A stretch of DNA of 18,831 bases from an uncultured Collinsella sp. (GTDB lineage Bacteria; Actinomycetota; Coriobacteriia; Coriobacteriales; Coriobacteriaceae), in contig CABUZE010000002.1 of the NCBI GenBank assembly GCA_902495955.1, positions 1-18,831 on the forward strand, given 5' to 3'. Both the position numbers and the translations under genes were made by a program. The notes under the pieces are model-generated. The model was given only the letters and a program-made list of their open reading frames with translations, did not search any database and was not told where the DNA came from. Shown here piece by piece: positions 4,799-12,515 of this stretch. Position 1 is the stretch's first letter. The number at the start of each line of letters is the position of its first letter.

Positions 4799-5932
4799 AT
4801 GCAGCAGCTCACCGAACAAGAAAAGAAACGCATCCAGCGGTACTGCACATACCCCAAAATCGCAGCGACCGCACTCGTCATGTCGTTCGTAGCATGCCTG
4901 TTGATGTTGCCGCTCCAAATGATCAACGATATCGCGTTCCACCAAAAGGAATTCCAACCCGCGGGCATATATACCGCTATCGCACTCACCGTAATCGAAC
5001 TCGCCATCTTTTGCTATTGCGCTCTTGCGCCGCGCTTTGGAATGCAGGGCAAACAGTGGGAGGGACTGCAGAGCAGGCTCGCGGTAGCCCAGACCAACAA
5101 AGACCGCTCCGCGGAGGTCGCCGGTGTGCTTGCCACGCAAGCTGCCGGCCGCCTGCTCAAGAACAGCGATAACGATCTCGCACGCAACCTGGGCGGTGCC
5201 GCCGAGGTCGCCAGCACCGTGGGGGCAGTCGCCACGGCGGCAGACGTGCTGGCCGAGACCTCGAGCAATGCCGAGGCCATGGCGGCTGCATACGGCGTTG
5301 CGATTCCGAGCGCCAAGAAACAGATTATCGCGCTCATCGCAGTGCCCGCCATTGTGCTGCTTGGTGTCTACATCCCGCAGTTTGTCCAGGGAAATAACGA
5401 GCTTCAGGCAAGAAAGGCTGCAGCCGCCGAGCAGCTCGCCATCGCGCAAGATGCCTTGGAGCCCGCGTGCGAACGCGTCGCGGCAGACGACCCATACGAG
5501 TCGTATCACGACTACGGCTACCGCATTATCGGCTATCTACGCGACAATGACCTCGGCGCTCAAGCGGCCTATGTCTACCTTTCTTTTGATGCAGACGGCA
5601 TGCTCGCGGACGTCGATTACACCAGTCAGATCGACCCCGAGGCAAGCCTCGCAGACAACCTCGCCCGCGCCGAGCAGGATATCGCGACGCTCTGCGCCCC
5701 GCTCAACGGGTTGGATATATCCGTTGCCACACCGGGCCTCCTCACGCCATGCAGCCTGTCGGATGAATTTAAACAGGCATTTTTAGCCGGCTCCCTATAT
5801 GAAAAAATCAGCATCAAGACGGAGGGCGAATCTATCAAGTCGTACTACACCTTTGACACCGAGCCCAAGGAAGAGTTCGACGAATACACCCATCCGGAAA
5901 TTAGGCTCATGCTCTCTGCAAAGGAGGACTAG
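4799..5932 (+). CDS. Three-helix membrane protein of unknown function
   Basis: A 377-residue protein of a family I do not recognise. A short charged cytoplasmic-type N-terminus (TEQEKKRIQRY) is followed by hydrophobic segments at about residues 20-42 and 58-79. Next comes an Ala-rich helical stretch (about 95-170, AAEVASTVGAVATAADVL) and a third hydrophobic segment at about 176-196. The C-terminal 180 residues are soluble, acidic and contain three Cys (in LEPACERV, TLCAPLN, TPCSLSD). The ATG at 4799 has GAGG 5 nt upstream; the frame is open from 4547 but the extension encodes low-complexity basic sequence and includes repeat C, so it is rejected. Codon use resembles neighbouring core genes. 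It faces the ABC transporter gene convergently, with a large inverted repeat between them. Confidence 0.8.
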   Translation: MQQLTEQEKKRIQRYCTYPKIAATALVMSFVACLLMLPLQMINDIAFHQKEFQPAGIYTAIALTVIELAIFCYCALAPRFGMQGKQWEGLQSRLAVAQTNKDRSAEVAGVLATQAAGRLLKNSDNDLARNLGGAAEVASTVGAVATAADVLAETSSNAEAMAAAYGVAIPSAKKQIIALIAVPAIVLLGVYIPQFVQGNNELQARKAAAAEQLAIAQDALEPACERVAADDPYESYHDYGYRIIGYLRDNDLGAQAAYVYLSFDADGMLADVDYTSQIDPEASLADNLARAEQDIATLCAPLNGLDISVATPGLLTPCSLSDEFKQAFLAGSLYEKISIKTEGESIKSYYTFDTEPKEEFDEYTHPEIRLMLSAKED

Positions 5933-5978
5933 CAGCTTACGCTCTAATTGACGCTCGCAAACGCCGTCTATATCTCGA

Positions 5979-6154
5979 GGTCTAATACTTTTCCGAGAAG
6001 TGAACGGCTGTATTTGGACCCCCGAAGCATCGACATTTTCTGACACCAAAACCGCAGGATTTGGCTGGCAAAACCGCAGGAAATTGCATCTCAAAAGTGT
6101 CGATGCTTCGGGGGTCCATTTTGACTCGTTCACTTCTCGGAAAAGTATTAGACC
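5979..6154. repeat. 176-bp inverted-repeat element D between convergent genes
   Basis: Outer arms 5979-6006 and 6127-6154 are perfect 28-bp inverted repeats (GGTCTAATACTTTTCCGAGA...). A second pair of perfect 21-bp arms lies inside at 6015-6035 and 6098-6118 (start TGGACCCCCGAAGCATCGAC). The central part holds a 13-bp direct repeat, CAAAACCGCAGGA, at 6047-6059 and 6069-6081. The arms would fold into a long cruciform or RNA stem. It contains TCGACATTTTCTGACA, close to the loop of repeat A, hinting at a common family. No coding is evident. Confidence 0.8.
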
Positions 6155-6176
6155 CCGATTTCGCAAGGGTCTCAAC

Positions 6177-6202
6177 GTGACAAAGGGACCGCCCCTTGTC
6201 AC
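6177..6202. repeat. GTGACAAAGGG hairpin repeat C, copy 2
   Basis: GTGACAAAGGG, loop ACCG, CCCCTTGTCAC: an 11-bp stem with one mismatch, starting 1 nt beyond the stop codon of the ABC transporter gene. It matches the hairpin at 4547-4573. It may end the ABC transcript, but no T-tract follows on the minus strand. Confidence 0.7.
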
Positions 6203-6203
6203 A

Positions 6204-9200
6204 TTATTCGGAGCGCAGGGCCTCCACGGGATCCTTCCTGGACGCGCTGCGGGCGGGCAGCAGGCCGGCAACGACCGTCAGTAACACCGAAATTGCAATG
6301 AGCACCAGCGCATCCTGCACGGGCAGGCTCATCAAATTGGGCACCTGTTTGGCAGCAAGCGCCCAGGCATTAACCGGAAAGCTCACGGCCATCACAACGA
6401 CAATGGCAAAGACGCCGGCGATGAGGCCCTCGATAAAGGTCTCGGCATTGAATACGTTGGCCACGTTGCGCTTCGACGCGCCGATCGCACGCAGGATGCC
6501 AATCTCCTTTTTGCGTTCCAGCACGCTGATGTAGGTGATGATGCCGATCATGATGGAGCTCACCACCAGGCTGATACTCACGAATGCGATGAGCACCAAG
6601 CTGATGGTGTTCACGATGTCGGTCACCGAGCCCATGATGATACCCATGTAGTCGGTGTACGAGATCGCCTGCTCATCGTGGCCGACGGCTTTGACCTGCT
6701 TGTTGTACGCGTCGATGTGATCGAGCACGCGCTCCTTGGCCTCAAAGTCGCGCGGGAAAATCTTGACTGAGATGGGGTCGGCCTCGTCCGCATAGCCCAA
6801 CGTGGCCAGATTGTTGTCGTAGGTGAGCTTCGAAGCCTTGGCATAGCTCATCATGAGCGAGCTCAGGTCCTCGGCGTCCATGTTGAAGTGAATGGCATGA
6901 GCAAAGGCACTCGCATCCACGCGCATGGCGCTCGCCAGGCTAGCAAAACTCGATGACATCCGCGTCGCCATCTGGCCCATGAGCCCTGCCGCGCCTGCCT
7001 TGAGCTGAGCTGACACCGTTGCCGCAATCTGATCGCTGATCGACTTCATCACCTGATCCATAGCCTGCTGCAGATACGGAGCCAGCTGCTTTTGCACATA
7101 GTCGGTCATCGCCTGCTGCAGGCGCTCGGCCAGGGCATCGCCGCCGAGCGCTTTGAGCTGGGCCAGGATTTGCTGGGCTGCCGTATCACTCTCAAGATAC
7201 GCCGAGAACGCGGCGGCAAGCTTTGACGCGTCTTTAAGATCTTCGGGTGACAGCGCCTTAAACTGATCAGACTGCAAAAAGCCCTCAAACAGCTGGTTGG
7301 CAAGCGTTCCCACCTGCTGCATTTGCTCGGGCGTGAGTTCCAGACCGTCAAAGACGCCCGAGAAATCTGGGGTTGGCGCTTTGGCCATGATGTCGCTGAA
7401 GTCGATGTCCCTACCAACGCCCGAAAGGTCAATATCCAGCCCGGACAAATCAAGACCCGACAGGTCCATACCGCCGGCAACACCCGAGAGCGCAGACGCA
7501 TCGAACGAGAACGCGCTCTTCAGCGCCGCCTCGTCCACACTGAACATGCTGTCCAGATCCACGCCTTGCTTGGCCTCGCCCTGCAGTTCGTCGAAGGTTT
7601 TGCCCGTAAAGACATCCGTCTCGGGGTGGGCGAGTTGCTCCTGCACAATCTGCGAATCGGCGGCGCGCTCCATAAGCTGGCGAGTCAGCGCATGCGTATA
7701 GGCAATGCCCGGAGACAACGCGCTCGCATTGGCCGTCTCGTTAGGTCGCACCACGCCCACAATGTGCACGTCGATGCCATCGGCAACTTTGGCGGCCATA
7801 AAGTCGGCGTCGCCAGACATGTCAGTCCACATGCCGGTCTCTTCGTTTTTGCGATACGCATCGGCCGGCGACAGCACCTTAAACGTCGTGGACAGCGCAT
7901 CGTCGTAGGTAAAGTCGGTGCCGGTCTCGGGCGTTTCGACCCCACCGTCAGCCGTCATAGCGCTGTTTACCAGATCGTTGAGCTCATCGATATCCAGCGC
8001 ACCGATGCTGTAGAGCGTATAGTCACCCACCGTGCCGCGGCTCGAAAGCACCATTACGGCTTCGTTAGCAGACGTAGGCCAATGACCGGCGACGACATCG
8101 TACTGGCTGTCGAGCAGGCTCTGGTCGTCAATCATCTCGTTAAAGACCGAGGTTCCCATGGATTCCATGCTCACCGTTGCCGCCGAGCTCGCGCCTCCGC
8201 TCATGGCTTCGGTCATGGCGTTGGGAACAAGCCGAACGGGTTTCTCGTCACCCTTACCCGCACGATAGACAACCGGCGATACACCGTAGCCGTACTGGAT
8301 GGCATTGACCTCTTTATCGATGCCGTCGCCACCGGCATCGAGCCATGCCTTAAAGCTCGTCATGTCGTTGGACTTAACGCTTGCAAACATGTCCTTTACG
8401 GCCGTAACCACGGGGATCTTATCGGTTCCCTTAGCTTTGCCACCAGTACCGTCGGATAAATCCTCGCCGTTGGACGCCTCATCATCCGTGGCCCCCTGTC
8501 CGCCCATCATGGATGACAGGTCGTAGTCCTGCTTGGAAATGGTGAGCGGGTAGCTCGAGAGCGTATCCTCCTCGACCTTTTTGATGTAGCCGTTTACGCC
8601 ATTGGACAGCGCCAGAATCGCCGCGATACCGATAATGCCAATCGAGCCCGCAAAGGCAGTCATGGCCGTACGGCCTTTTTTGGTCATAAGGTTTCGGGCA
8701 GAAAGCCCCAGCGCCGCCACAAAGCTCATCGAGGTTTTGCGCGTAGGCTTGGCCTCGCGGCGCGTGGCGTCGGCGACATCGAAAGGATCGGAATCGTCGG
8801 TGATCTTGCCGTCCGCCAGGTTAACGATGCGCGTTGCGTACTGGTACGCCAGCGCGGGATTGTGCGTGACCATGATGACCAGGCGGTCACGCGCCACGTC
8901 CTTGAGCAAATCCATGACCTGTACGGATGTCGTTGAATCCAAAGCGCCGGTCGGCTCGTCGGCCAGCACAATCTCGGGATCGTTAATCAGGGCGCGGGCG
9001 ATGGCCACACGCTGCATCTGCCCGCCCGAAAGCTGGCTCGGGCGCTTGTTAACGTGCTCGCCCAGGCCGACTTTCTCCAACGCCTCGCGCGCACGCTCGC
9101 GGCTCTCGGTATGGCCCACGCCCGTGAGTGTAAGCGCCAACTCCACGTTTTCCAAAATGGTCTGATGCGGGATGAGGTTATAGCTTTGGAACACAAAGCC

Positions 9201-9455
9201 GATGCGGTTGTTGCGGTAGGCATCCCAATCGCGATCGTGAAAGTCCTTGGTCGATATGCCGTCGATCAGCAAGTCACCGTAAGCGAAATGTTCGAGCCCT
9301 CCGATAACGTTGAGCATCGTTGTTTTGCCCGAGCCCGAGGGACCCAGAATGGCCACGAACTCGTTATCGCGAAAAGACAGGCTCACGCTGTCGAGCGCCA
9401 CCTGCGTAAACGACTGCGTGACGTACCTTTTGCAAATTCCTTTGAGCTCCAGCAT
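6204..9455 (-). CDS. MacB/FtsX-type ABC transporter, ATPase-permease fusion with a giant extracytoplasmic domain
   Basis: A 1083-residue fusion. Residues 1-235 are a LolD/MacB-class ATPase: Walker A GPSGSGKTT (38-46), Q-loop FQSYNLIPH, signature LSGGQMQRVAIARAL (near 140), Walker B IVLADEPTGALDS and H-loop VTHNP. A FtsX/MacB permease follows: one membrane helix at about 262-285, roughly 650 residues outside, then three C-terminal helices (about 945-970, 1005-1030, 1050-1070) ending in the usual RKDPVEALRSE. MacB relatives work as dimers and use mechanotransmission rather than classical transport. The external part includes a Leu/Asp/Ser-rich repeat (LSGLDLSGLDIDLSG) and long Gln/Ala-rich helices likely to form coiled coils. 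Start 9455 is chosen for AGGAGAGG 9 nt upstream; a GTG at 9482 lacks a good site. Substrate unknown. Confidence 0.92.
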   Translation of the reverse strand: MLELKGICKRYVTQSFTQVALDSVSLSFRDNEFVAILGPSGSGKTTMLNVIGGLEHFAYGDLLIDGISTKDFHDRDWDAYRNNRIGFVFQSYNLIPHQTILENVELALTLTGVGHTESRERAREALEKVGLGEHVNKRPSQLSGGQMQRVAIARALINDPEIVLADEPTGALDSTTSVQVMDLLKDVARDRLVIMVTHNPALAYQYATRIVNLADGKITDDSDPFDVADATRREAKPTRKTSMSFVAALGLSARNLMTKKGRTAMTAFAGSIGIIGIAAILALSNGVNGYIKKVEEDTLSSYPLTISKQDYDLSSMMGGQGATDDEASNGEDLSDGTGGKAKGTDKIPVVTAVKDMFASVKSNDMTSFKAWLDAGGDGIDKEVNAIQYGYGVSPVVYRAGKGDEKPVRLVPNAMTEAMSGGASSAATVSMESMGTSVFNEMIDDQSLLDSQYDVVAGHWPTSANEAVMVLSSRGTVGDYTLYSIGALDIDELNDLVNSAMTADGGVETPETGTDFTYDDALSTTFKVLSPADAYRKNEETGMWTDMSGDADFMAAKVADGIDVHIVGVVRPNETANASALSPGIAYTHALTRQLMERAADSQIVQEQLAHPETDVFTGKTFDELQGEAKQGVDLDSMFSVDEAALKSAFSFDASALSGVAGGMDLSGLDLSGLDIDLSGVGRDIDFSDIMAKAPTPDFSGVFDGLELTPEQMQQVGTLANQLFEGFLQSDQFKALSPEDLKDASKLAAAFSAYLESDTAAQQILAQLKALGGDALAERLQQAMTDYVQKQLAPYLQQAMDQVMKSISDQIAATVSAQLKAGAAGLMGQMATRMSSSFASLASAMRVDASAFAHAIHFNMDAEDLSSLMMSYAKASKLTYDNNLATLGYADEADPISVKIFPRDFEAKERVLDHIDAYNKQVKAVGHDEQAISYTDYMGIIMGSVTDIVNTISLVLIAFVSISLVVSSIMIGIITYISVLERKKEIGILRAIGASKRNVANVFNAETFIEGLIAGVFAIVVVMAVSFPVNAWALAAKQVPNLMSLPVQDALVLIAISVLLTVVAGLLPARSASRKDPVEALRSE

Positions 9456-9608
9456 GGACGGCAACCTCTCCTGCGCAGGCACCCTGCCCGCTCTCCCCCG
9501 CCGTTCGTATTCGACGCGTTTGTCCTACTCTATCCCCATTTTTTGCCGGAGCCAGTGAGGAATGTAACGAACCGCGCCAAAAAACGAACGGGATGGCGCC
9601 CAAAAGAA

Positions 9609-9628
9609 GAGGTCCCGAGCGGGACCTC
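9609..9628 (-). terminator. Intrinsic terminator of the CXXC/4Fe-4S/TlpA operon
   Basis: GAGGTCCC-GCTC-GGGACCTC (minus strand) is a perfect 8-bp stem with a 4-nt loop, followed by TTCTTTTGG. It lies about 80 nt after the TlpA-like stop and separates that operon from the ABC transporter gene. Confidence 0.75.
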
Positions 9629-9707
9629 TATATGGTGGAGCTTATCTTGAAAAGCAGCGGACTACTTCGCACAACGGCACACGATCCTCGCTATGCTTTA
9701 CGCGTTT

Positions 9708-10679
9708 TTACTGCTCGCTATTCGCAATCGCCTGGTCGATAAGCTTGTCGAGTGCTGCACGCTGCTCGGCGGAGCTGATGGCGCCCACGATGGGCTCCCC
9801 TACGATGTTGCCATTCTGATCGATGACATACGTTGTCGGGAACGAGAACAAATTTGACGTAAACTTACCGGCCTCGCTATCCGACTTGAACCAGATGTTC
9901 TTATATGTCACGCCCTTCTTGCTCAGCACGTCCTTGGCATCCGCAATCTCGCCCTTGTTGCCATCGAGCGTAAAGGAATTGACGCCCACGACCTGGCCGC
10001 CCTTCTTGGCAAGCTCCTTATTCAGGTCCTCAAGGTCGCCCAACTCACCCACGCACGGCTTGCAAGTGGTGAACCAGAAGTTCATGACGGTGACCTTGTT
10101 CTTAGAGAACAGCTCGTCGCTGCTCACGTCGTTGCCATCCAGGTCTTTGCCCGTAAAGCTGGGGAACTTCGTCGCCTCGCTCGAAGCATTGGCACCAGCC
10201 GTCATGCCAGCGGTCGAGGCGTCGACGCTCTCGCCTGCGCTCGGCGTGCTTCCACAGCCGGGGAACTCCTTCTCCAAGCTCTCGAGCTCGTCCTCGATCT
10301 CCTTGATCTGCTGTGCACCGGCCTTGAGCGTCTTAAGCTCATCCGCCGTGAACTCATCCTTGGCGCCGTCGATGGTCTTGAGCAGAAAATCGCCGTAATT
10401 GCTGCCGTCCTCAATCATTGCCGAGTCTTTATTTGCCGCATTGAATACCTTTTCCCACAGCGCGTTATCACTCGAAAAGATCTCGTTCTCCTTCTGCATG
10501 AGCTTCGCATACAGCTCGGCGGCCTCGTCGGCATTGGCCGGCTTCTGCGCAGTGAGTTCTGCGATCTTAGGATCGGAGCCCGCAGATTCGCTCGCATTGC
10601 CACCGGGCGCCGAACATGCCACAAGGCACAAGGCCAATACCGGCACCATAAACAGGGCCGCAATCTTAGAAAGCTTCAT
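9708..10679 (-). CDS. TlpA-like thioredoxin-fold lipoprotein
   Basis: A 323-residue envelope protein. The N-terminus is a lipoprotein signal ending in LVAC with lipidated Cys22. Residues about 40-160 are a helical Glu/Lys/Ala-rich region, then a Ser/Thr/Ala-rich linker. The C-terminal third is a TlpA/ResA thioredoxin fold: FPSFTGKDLDGN, VTVMNFWFTTCKPCVGEL (CxxC near residue 207) and FPTTYVIDQNG with the cis-proline. Expected role: thiol-disulfide exchange outside the membrane. Two nearby ATGs exist; GGAGG is only 1 nt from that at 10685 but 7 nt from 10679, so MKLSK is the start. The 4Fe-4S gene ends 29 nt upstream; reducing power may pass from that protein through the CXXC protein to this one (inference). 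Confidence 0.93.
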   Translation of the reverse strand: MKLSKIAALFMVPVLALCLVACSAPGGNASESAGSDPKIAELTAQKPANADEAAELYAKLMQKENEIFSSDNALWEKVFNAANKDSAMIEDGSNYGDFLLKTIDGAKDEFTADELKTLKAGAQQIKEIEDELESLEKEFPGCGSTPSAGESVDASTAGMTAGANASSEATKFPSFTGKDLDGNDVSSDELFSKNKVTVMNFWFTTCKPCVGELGDLEDLNKELAKKGGQVVGVNSFTLDGNKGEIADAKDVLSKKGVTYKNIWFKSDSEAGKFTSNLFSFPTTYVIDQNGNIVGEPIVGAISSAEQRAALDKLIDQAIANSEQ

Positions 10680-10708
10680 AGTCATTCCTCCGTTTTGTCG
10701 AAGCTTGT

Positions 10709-11611
10709 TTACTTTTTATCGGCGGTCAAAGGAAGCTTTTCCGCCGACACATCCAGGCCATAGCGATAGCTGATGGCATCGACAGGACAGGCCCCGATGC
10801 ACTTTCCGCACCGGATACATTCGGCATGATTGGGCGCGCGGACCACATCAACGTCCATCTGACAAACCTTTGAGCACTTGCCGCACGAGACACATTTGCA
10901 TGCGTCAACCCGAATCCCCAGTAGGGATACCTTATTCATGAGCGCATAGAATGCGCCGAGTGGACAAATCCATTTGCAGAAGGGGCGGTAGAACAAAACG
11001 CTCAGCACTACCACGGCAATGAGAACGGCAAGTTTCCAAGTAAAGAGTTGTCCCAACGCAGATCGAATGCCGGCGTTGGCAATGGCCAGCGGAATGGCGC
11101 CCTCGAGCACACCCTGCGGACAGACGTATTTGCAAAAGAACGGATCGCCCATGCCCACGTCGTTAACCACCAAGACGGGCAGCAGCACCACGGCAAACAG
11201 CAGCACGACGTACTTGATGTATGTGAGCGGCTTGAGCTTTTTCGTGGAGAACTTTTTGCCGGGAATCTTATGAAGCAGCTCCTGCAGCCAGCCAAACGGG
11301 CACAGAAAGCCGCATACAAAACGTCCCAGCAGCACGCCGAGCAAAATGAGCGTGCCGGTAACATAGTAAGAAAAGTTGAACTTGGATGAACCTACCACCG
11401 ACTGGAACGACCCGATGGGGCACGCACCCGATGCCGCGGGGCACGAATAGCAATTAAGTCCAGGTACGCAGACTGTTTTTCCCGTGCCTTGATAGATGCT
11501 TCCTTTGGCAAAGTTTGGCAGGTGAATATTGGTGACCAGCGTCGCCGCCGCCTGAATGAATCCGCGAAATCGGGCCAAAACATGCGACGCAGTGTTTTCT
11601 CTTTTATCCAA
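10709..11611 (-). CDS. NapH/YccM-like membrane 4Fe-4S protein
   Basis: A polytopic iron-sulfur protein of about 300 residues. After a Cys-rich segment (CVPGLNCYSCP...ACPIG) it has hydrophobic segments carrying the paired CxxxCP motifs typical of NapH/RdxA/YccM proteins (CGFLCP, CKYVCP, CKWICP). A C-terminal double ferredoxin domain follows (CKCVSCGKCSKVC and CIRCGKCIGACP). Such proteins move electrons across or along the membrane. The frame continues upstream to 11698, but that stretch is the shadow of the small CXXC gene. I take TTG at 11611 (MDKRENTASHVLARF): GGAG lies 10 nt upstream and the codon sits just before that gene's TAA, implying translational coupling. The start is less certain than the rest. 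Confidence 0.88.
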   Translation of the reverse strand: MDKRENTASHVLARFRGFIQAAATLVTNIHLPNFAKGSIYQGTGKTVCVPGLNCYSCPAASGACPIGSFQSVVGSSKFNFSYYVTGTLILLGVLLGRFVCGFLCPFGWLQELLHKIPGKKFSTKKLKPLTYIKYVVLLFAVVLLPVLVVNDVGMGDPFFCKYVCPQGVLEGAIPLAIANAGIRSALGQLFTWKLAVLIAVVVLSVLFYRPFCKWICPLGAFYALMNKVSLLGIRVDACKCVSCGKCSKVCQMDVDVVRAPNHAECIRCGKCIGACPVDAISYRYGLDVSAEKLPLTADKK

Positions 11612-11750
11612 TTCCGATACACTCCAAGCACAGCCTAATCGCTTTGGCCAGCACGGCATCCGCCTCGCCACGCATAACACCAAAGCACACCATGGCAATT
11701 CCGACGATCAACAAAGCGACCTGTACCATGGGTTTTACCGCTTTGAACAA
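11604..11750 (-). CDS. CD1871A-family CXXC motif small membrane protein
   Basis: A 48-residue protein, easily missed because it uses a TTG start and is covered by a longer wrong-frame extension of the 4Fe-4S gene. Sequence: MFKAVKPMV, one membrane helix (about 8-27, ALLIVGIAMVCFGVMRGE), then VLAKAIRLCLECIGIG at the very end. The hydrophobic helix, short RGE turn and terminal CxECIGIG match the small CXXC family named after C. difficile CD1871A, which is typically next to 4Fe-4S and TlpA-like genes. TTG at 11750 has AAAGGAG 8 nt upstream. The stop overlaps the next gene's start by 8 nt. The CXXC is suited to relaying thiol electrons at the membrane; the precise role is not established. Confidence 0.8.
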   Translation of the reverse strand: MFKAVKPMVQVALLIVGIAMVCFGVMRGEADAVLAKAIRLCLECIGIG

Positions 11751-11782
11751 CTCGACCACTCCTTTCGTTACGCGACCATTGG

Positions 11783-11810
11783 ACCATATCGACTATAAAA
11801 TCCGTGTTAA
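11783..11810 (-). promoter_or_regulatory. Candidate promoter of the CXXC/4Fe-4S/TlpA operon
   Basis: On the minus strand TTAACA (11810-11805), 16-bp spacer, TATGGT (11788-11783). On the plus strand TATAAA at 11794-11799 could serve the response-regulator gene, so the two divergent promoters would overlap in this 90-bp gap. Confidence 0.35.
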
Positions 11811-11840
11811 GCGCGATTTGGAATGTGCAAGGAGACTGTT

Positions 11841-12515
11841 ATGCGTATTTTGATCGTCGAAGACGAGCGAGCACTGTGCGATGCAATCGCGCGCAGCTTG
11901 CGAAACTTGGCGTACAGCGTCGACTGCTGCCACGACGGACAGGAGGCGCTCGACCTGCTGAGCGTCGAAGTCTTTGACCTCGTGGTACTCGACCTCAACC
12001 TTCCCCGTATCGATGGCATGACCGTGCTCAGGGAACTTAGGAAAACCGATTGCGAGACTAAGGTACTGATTCTGTCCGCGCGTGGCGAAGTATCCGATAA
12101 AGTCGCCGGACTCGATGCCGGCGCCAACGATTACCTTACCAAGCCGTTTCATCTGGACGAACTTGCGGCAAGGATCCGCAGCCTTACCCTCAGGCGCTTC
12201 GCACAAAGCGACATAGTATTAGCCTGCGGAAAGCTCAGCTTTGACACCAAGGCGCGCATCGCTTCCGTGGACAGTGAGGCTCTATCTCTTACACGCAAGG
12301 AAACGGGAATCTTGGAATACCTGATGCTTAATCAGGGGCGACCGGTAAGCCAAGAGGAGCTTATCGAGCACGTTTGGGATAGCAGCGTGAACAGCTTTAG
12401 CAACGCAACCCGCGTTCACATCTCGTCACTCCGCAAAAAGCTACGCAGCGCTTTGGGATACGACCCGATTCGCAATCGGATTGGAGAGGGCTACGTTATG
12501 GAGGATAGCGAATGA
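11841..12515 (+). CDS. OmpR/PhoB-family response regulator
   Basis: A 224-residue regulator. The receiver domain (1-115) has the acidic pair E7-D8, the phosphorylation site Asp51 in LVVLDLNLPRIDG, and the conserved lysine in YLTKPF. The C-terminal winged helix (about 130-222) includes LTRKETGILEYLML and the recognition helix region NATRVHISSLRKKL. The ATG at 11841 has AAGGAG 6 nt upstream; an in-frame ATG at 11823 has no site. The stop overlaps the kinase start (ATGA), so the two are translationally coupled. It is divergent from the CXXC/4Fe-4S/TlpA operon across 90 bp, making that operon the most likely target. Confidence 0.95.
   Translation: MRILIVEDERALCDAIARSLRNLAYSVDCCHDGQEALDLLSVEVFDLVVLDLNLPRIDGMTVLRELRKTDCETKVLILSARGEVSDKVAGLDAGANDYLTKPFHLDELAARIRSLTLRRFAQSDIVLACGKLSFDTKARIASVDSEALSLTRKETGILEYLMLNQGRPVSQEELIEHVWDSSVNSFSNATRVHISSLRKKLRSALGYDPIRNRIGEGYVMEDSE

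Noticed and set aside
6047..6081. Two CAAAACCGCAGGA copies as a possible CRISPR or iteron array
   Set aside because: Only two short copies, 22 bp apart, inside a larger inverted-repeat element; no array and no cas or rep gene.
7323..8459. 378-codon plus-strand frame over the ABC transporter
   Set aside because: Shadow in GC-rich coding DNA; no domain, no ribosome site of note.
11612..11698. ATG-initiated N-terminal extension of the 4Fe-4S gene
   Set aside because: This stretch is better explained by the CXXC micro-gene in another frame, and the extension is Cys/Arg-rich noise.
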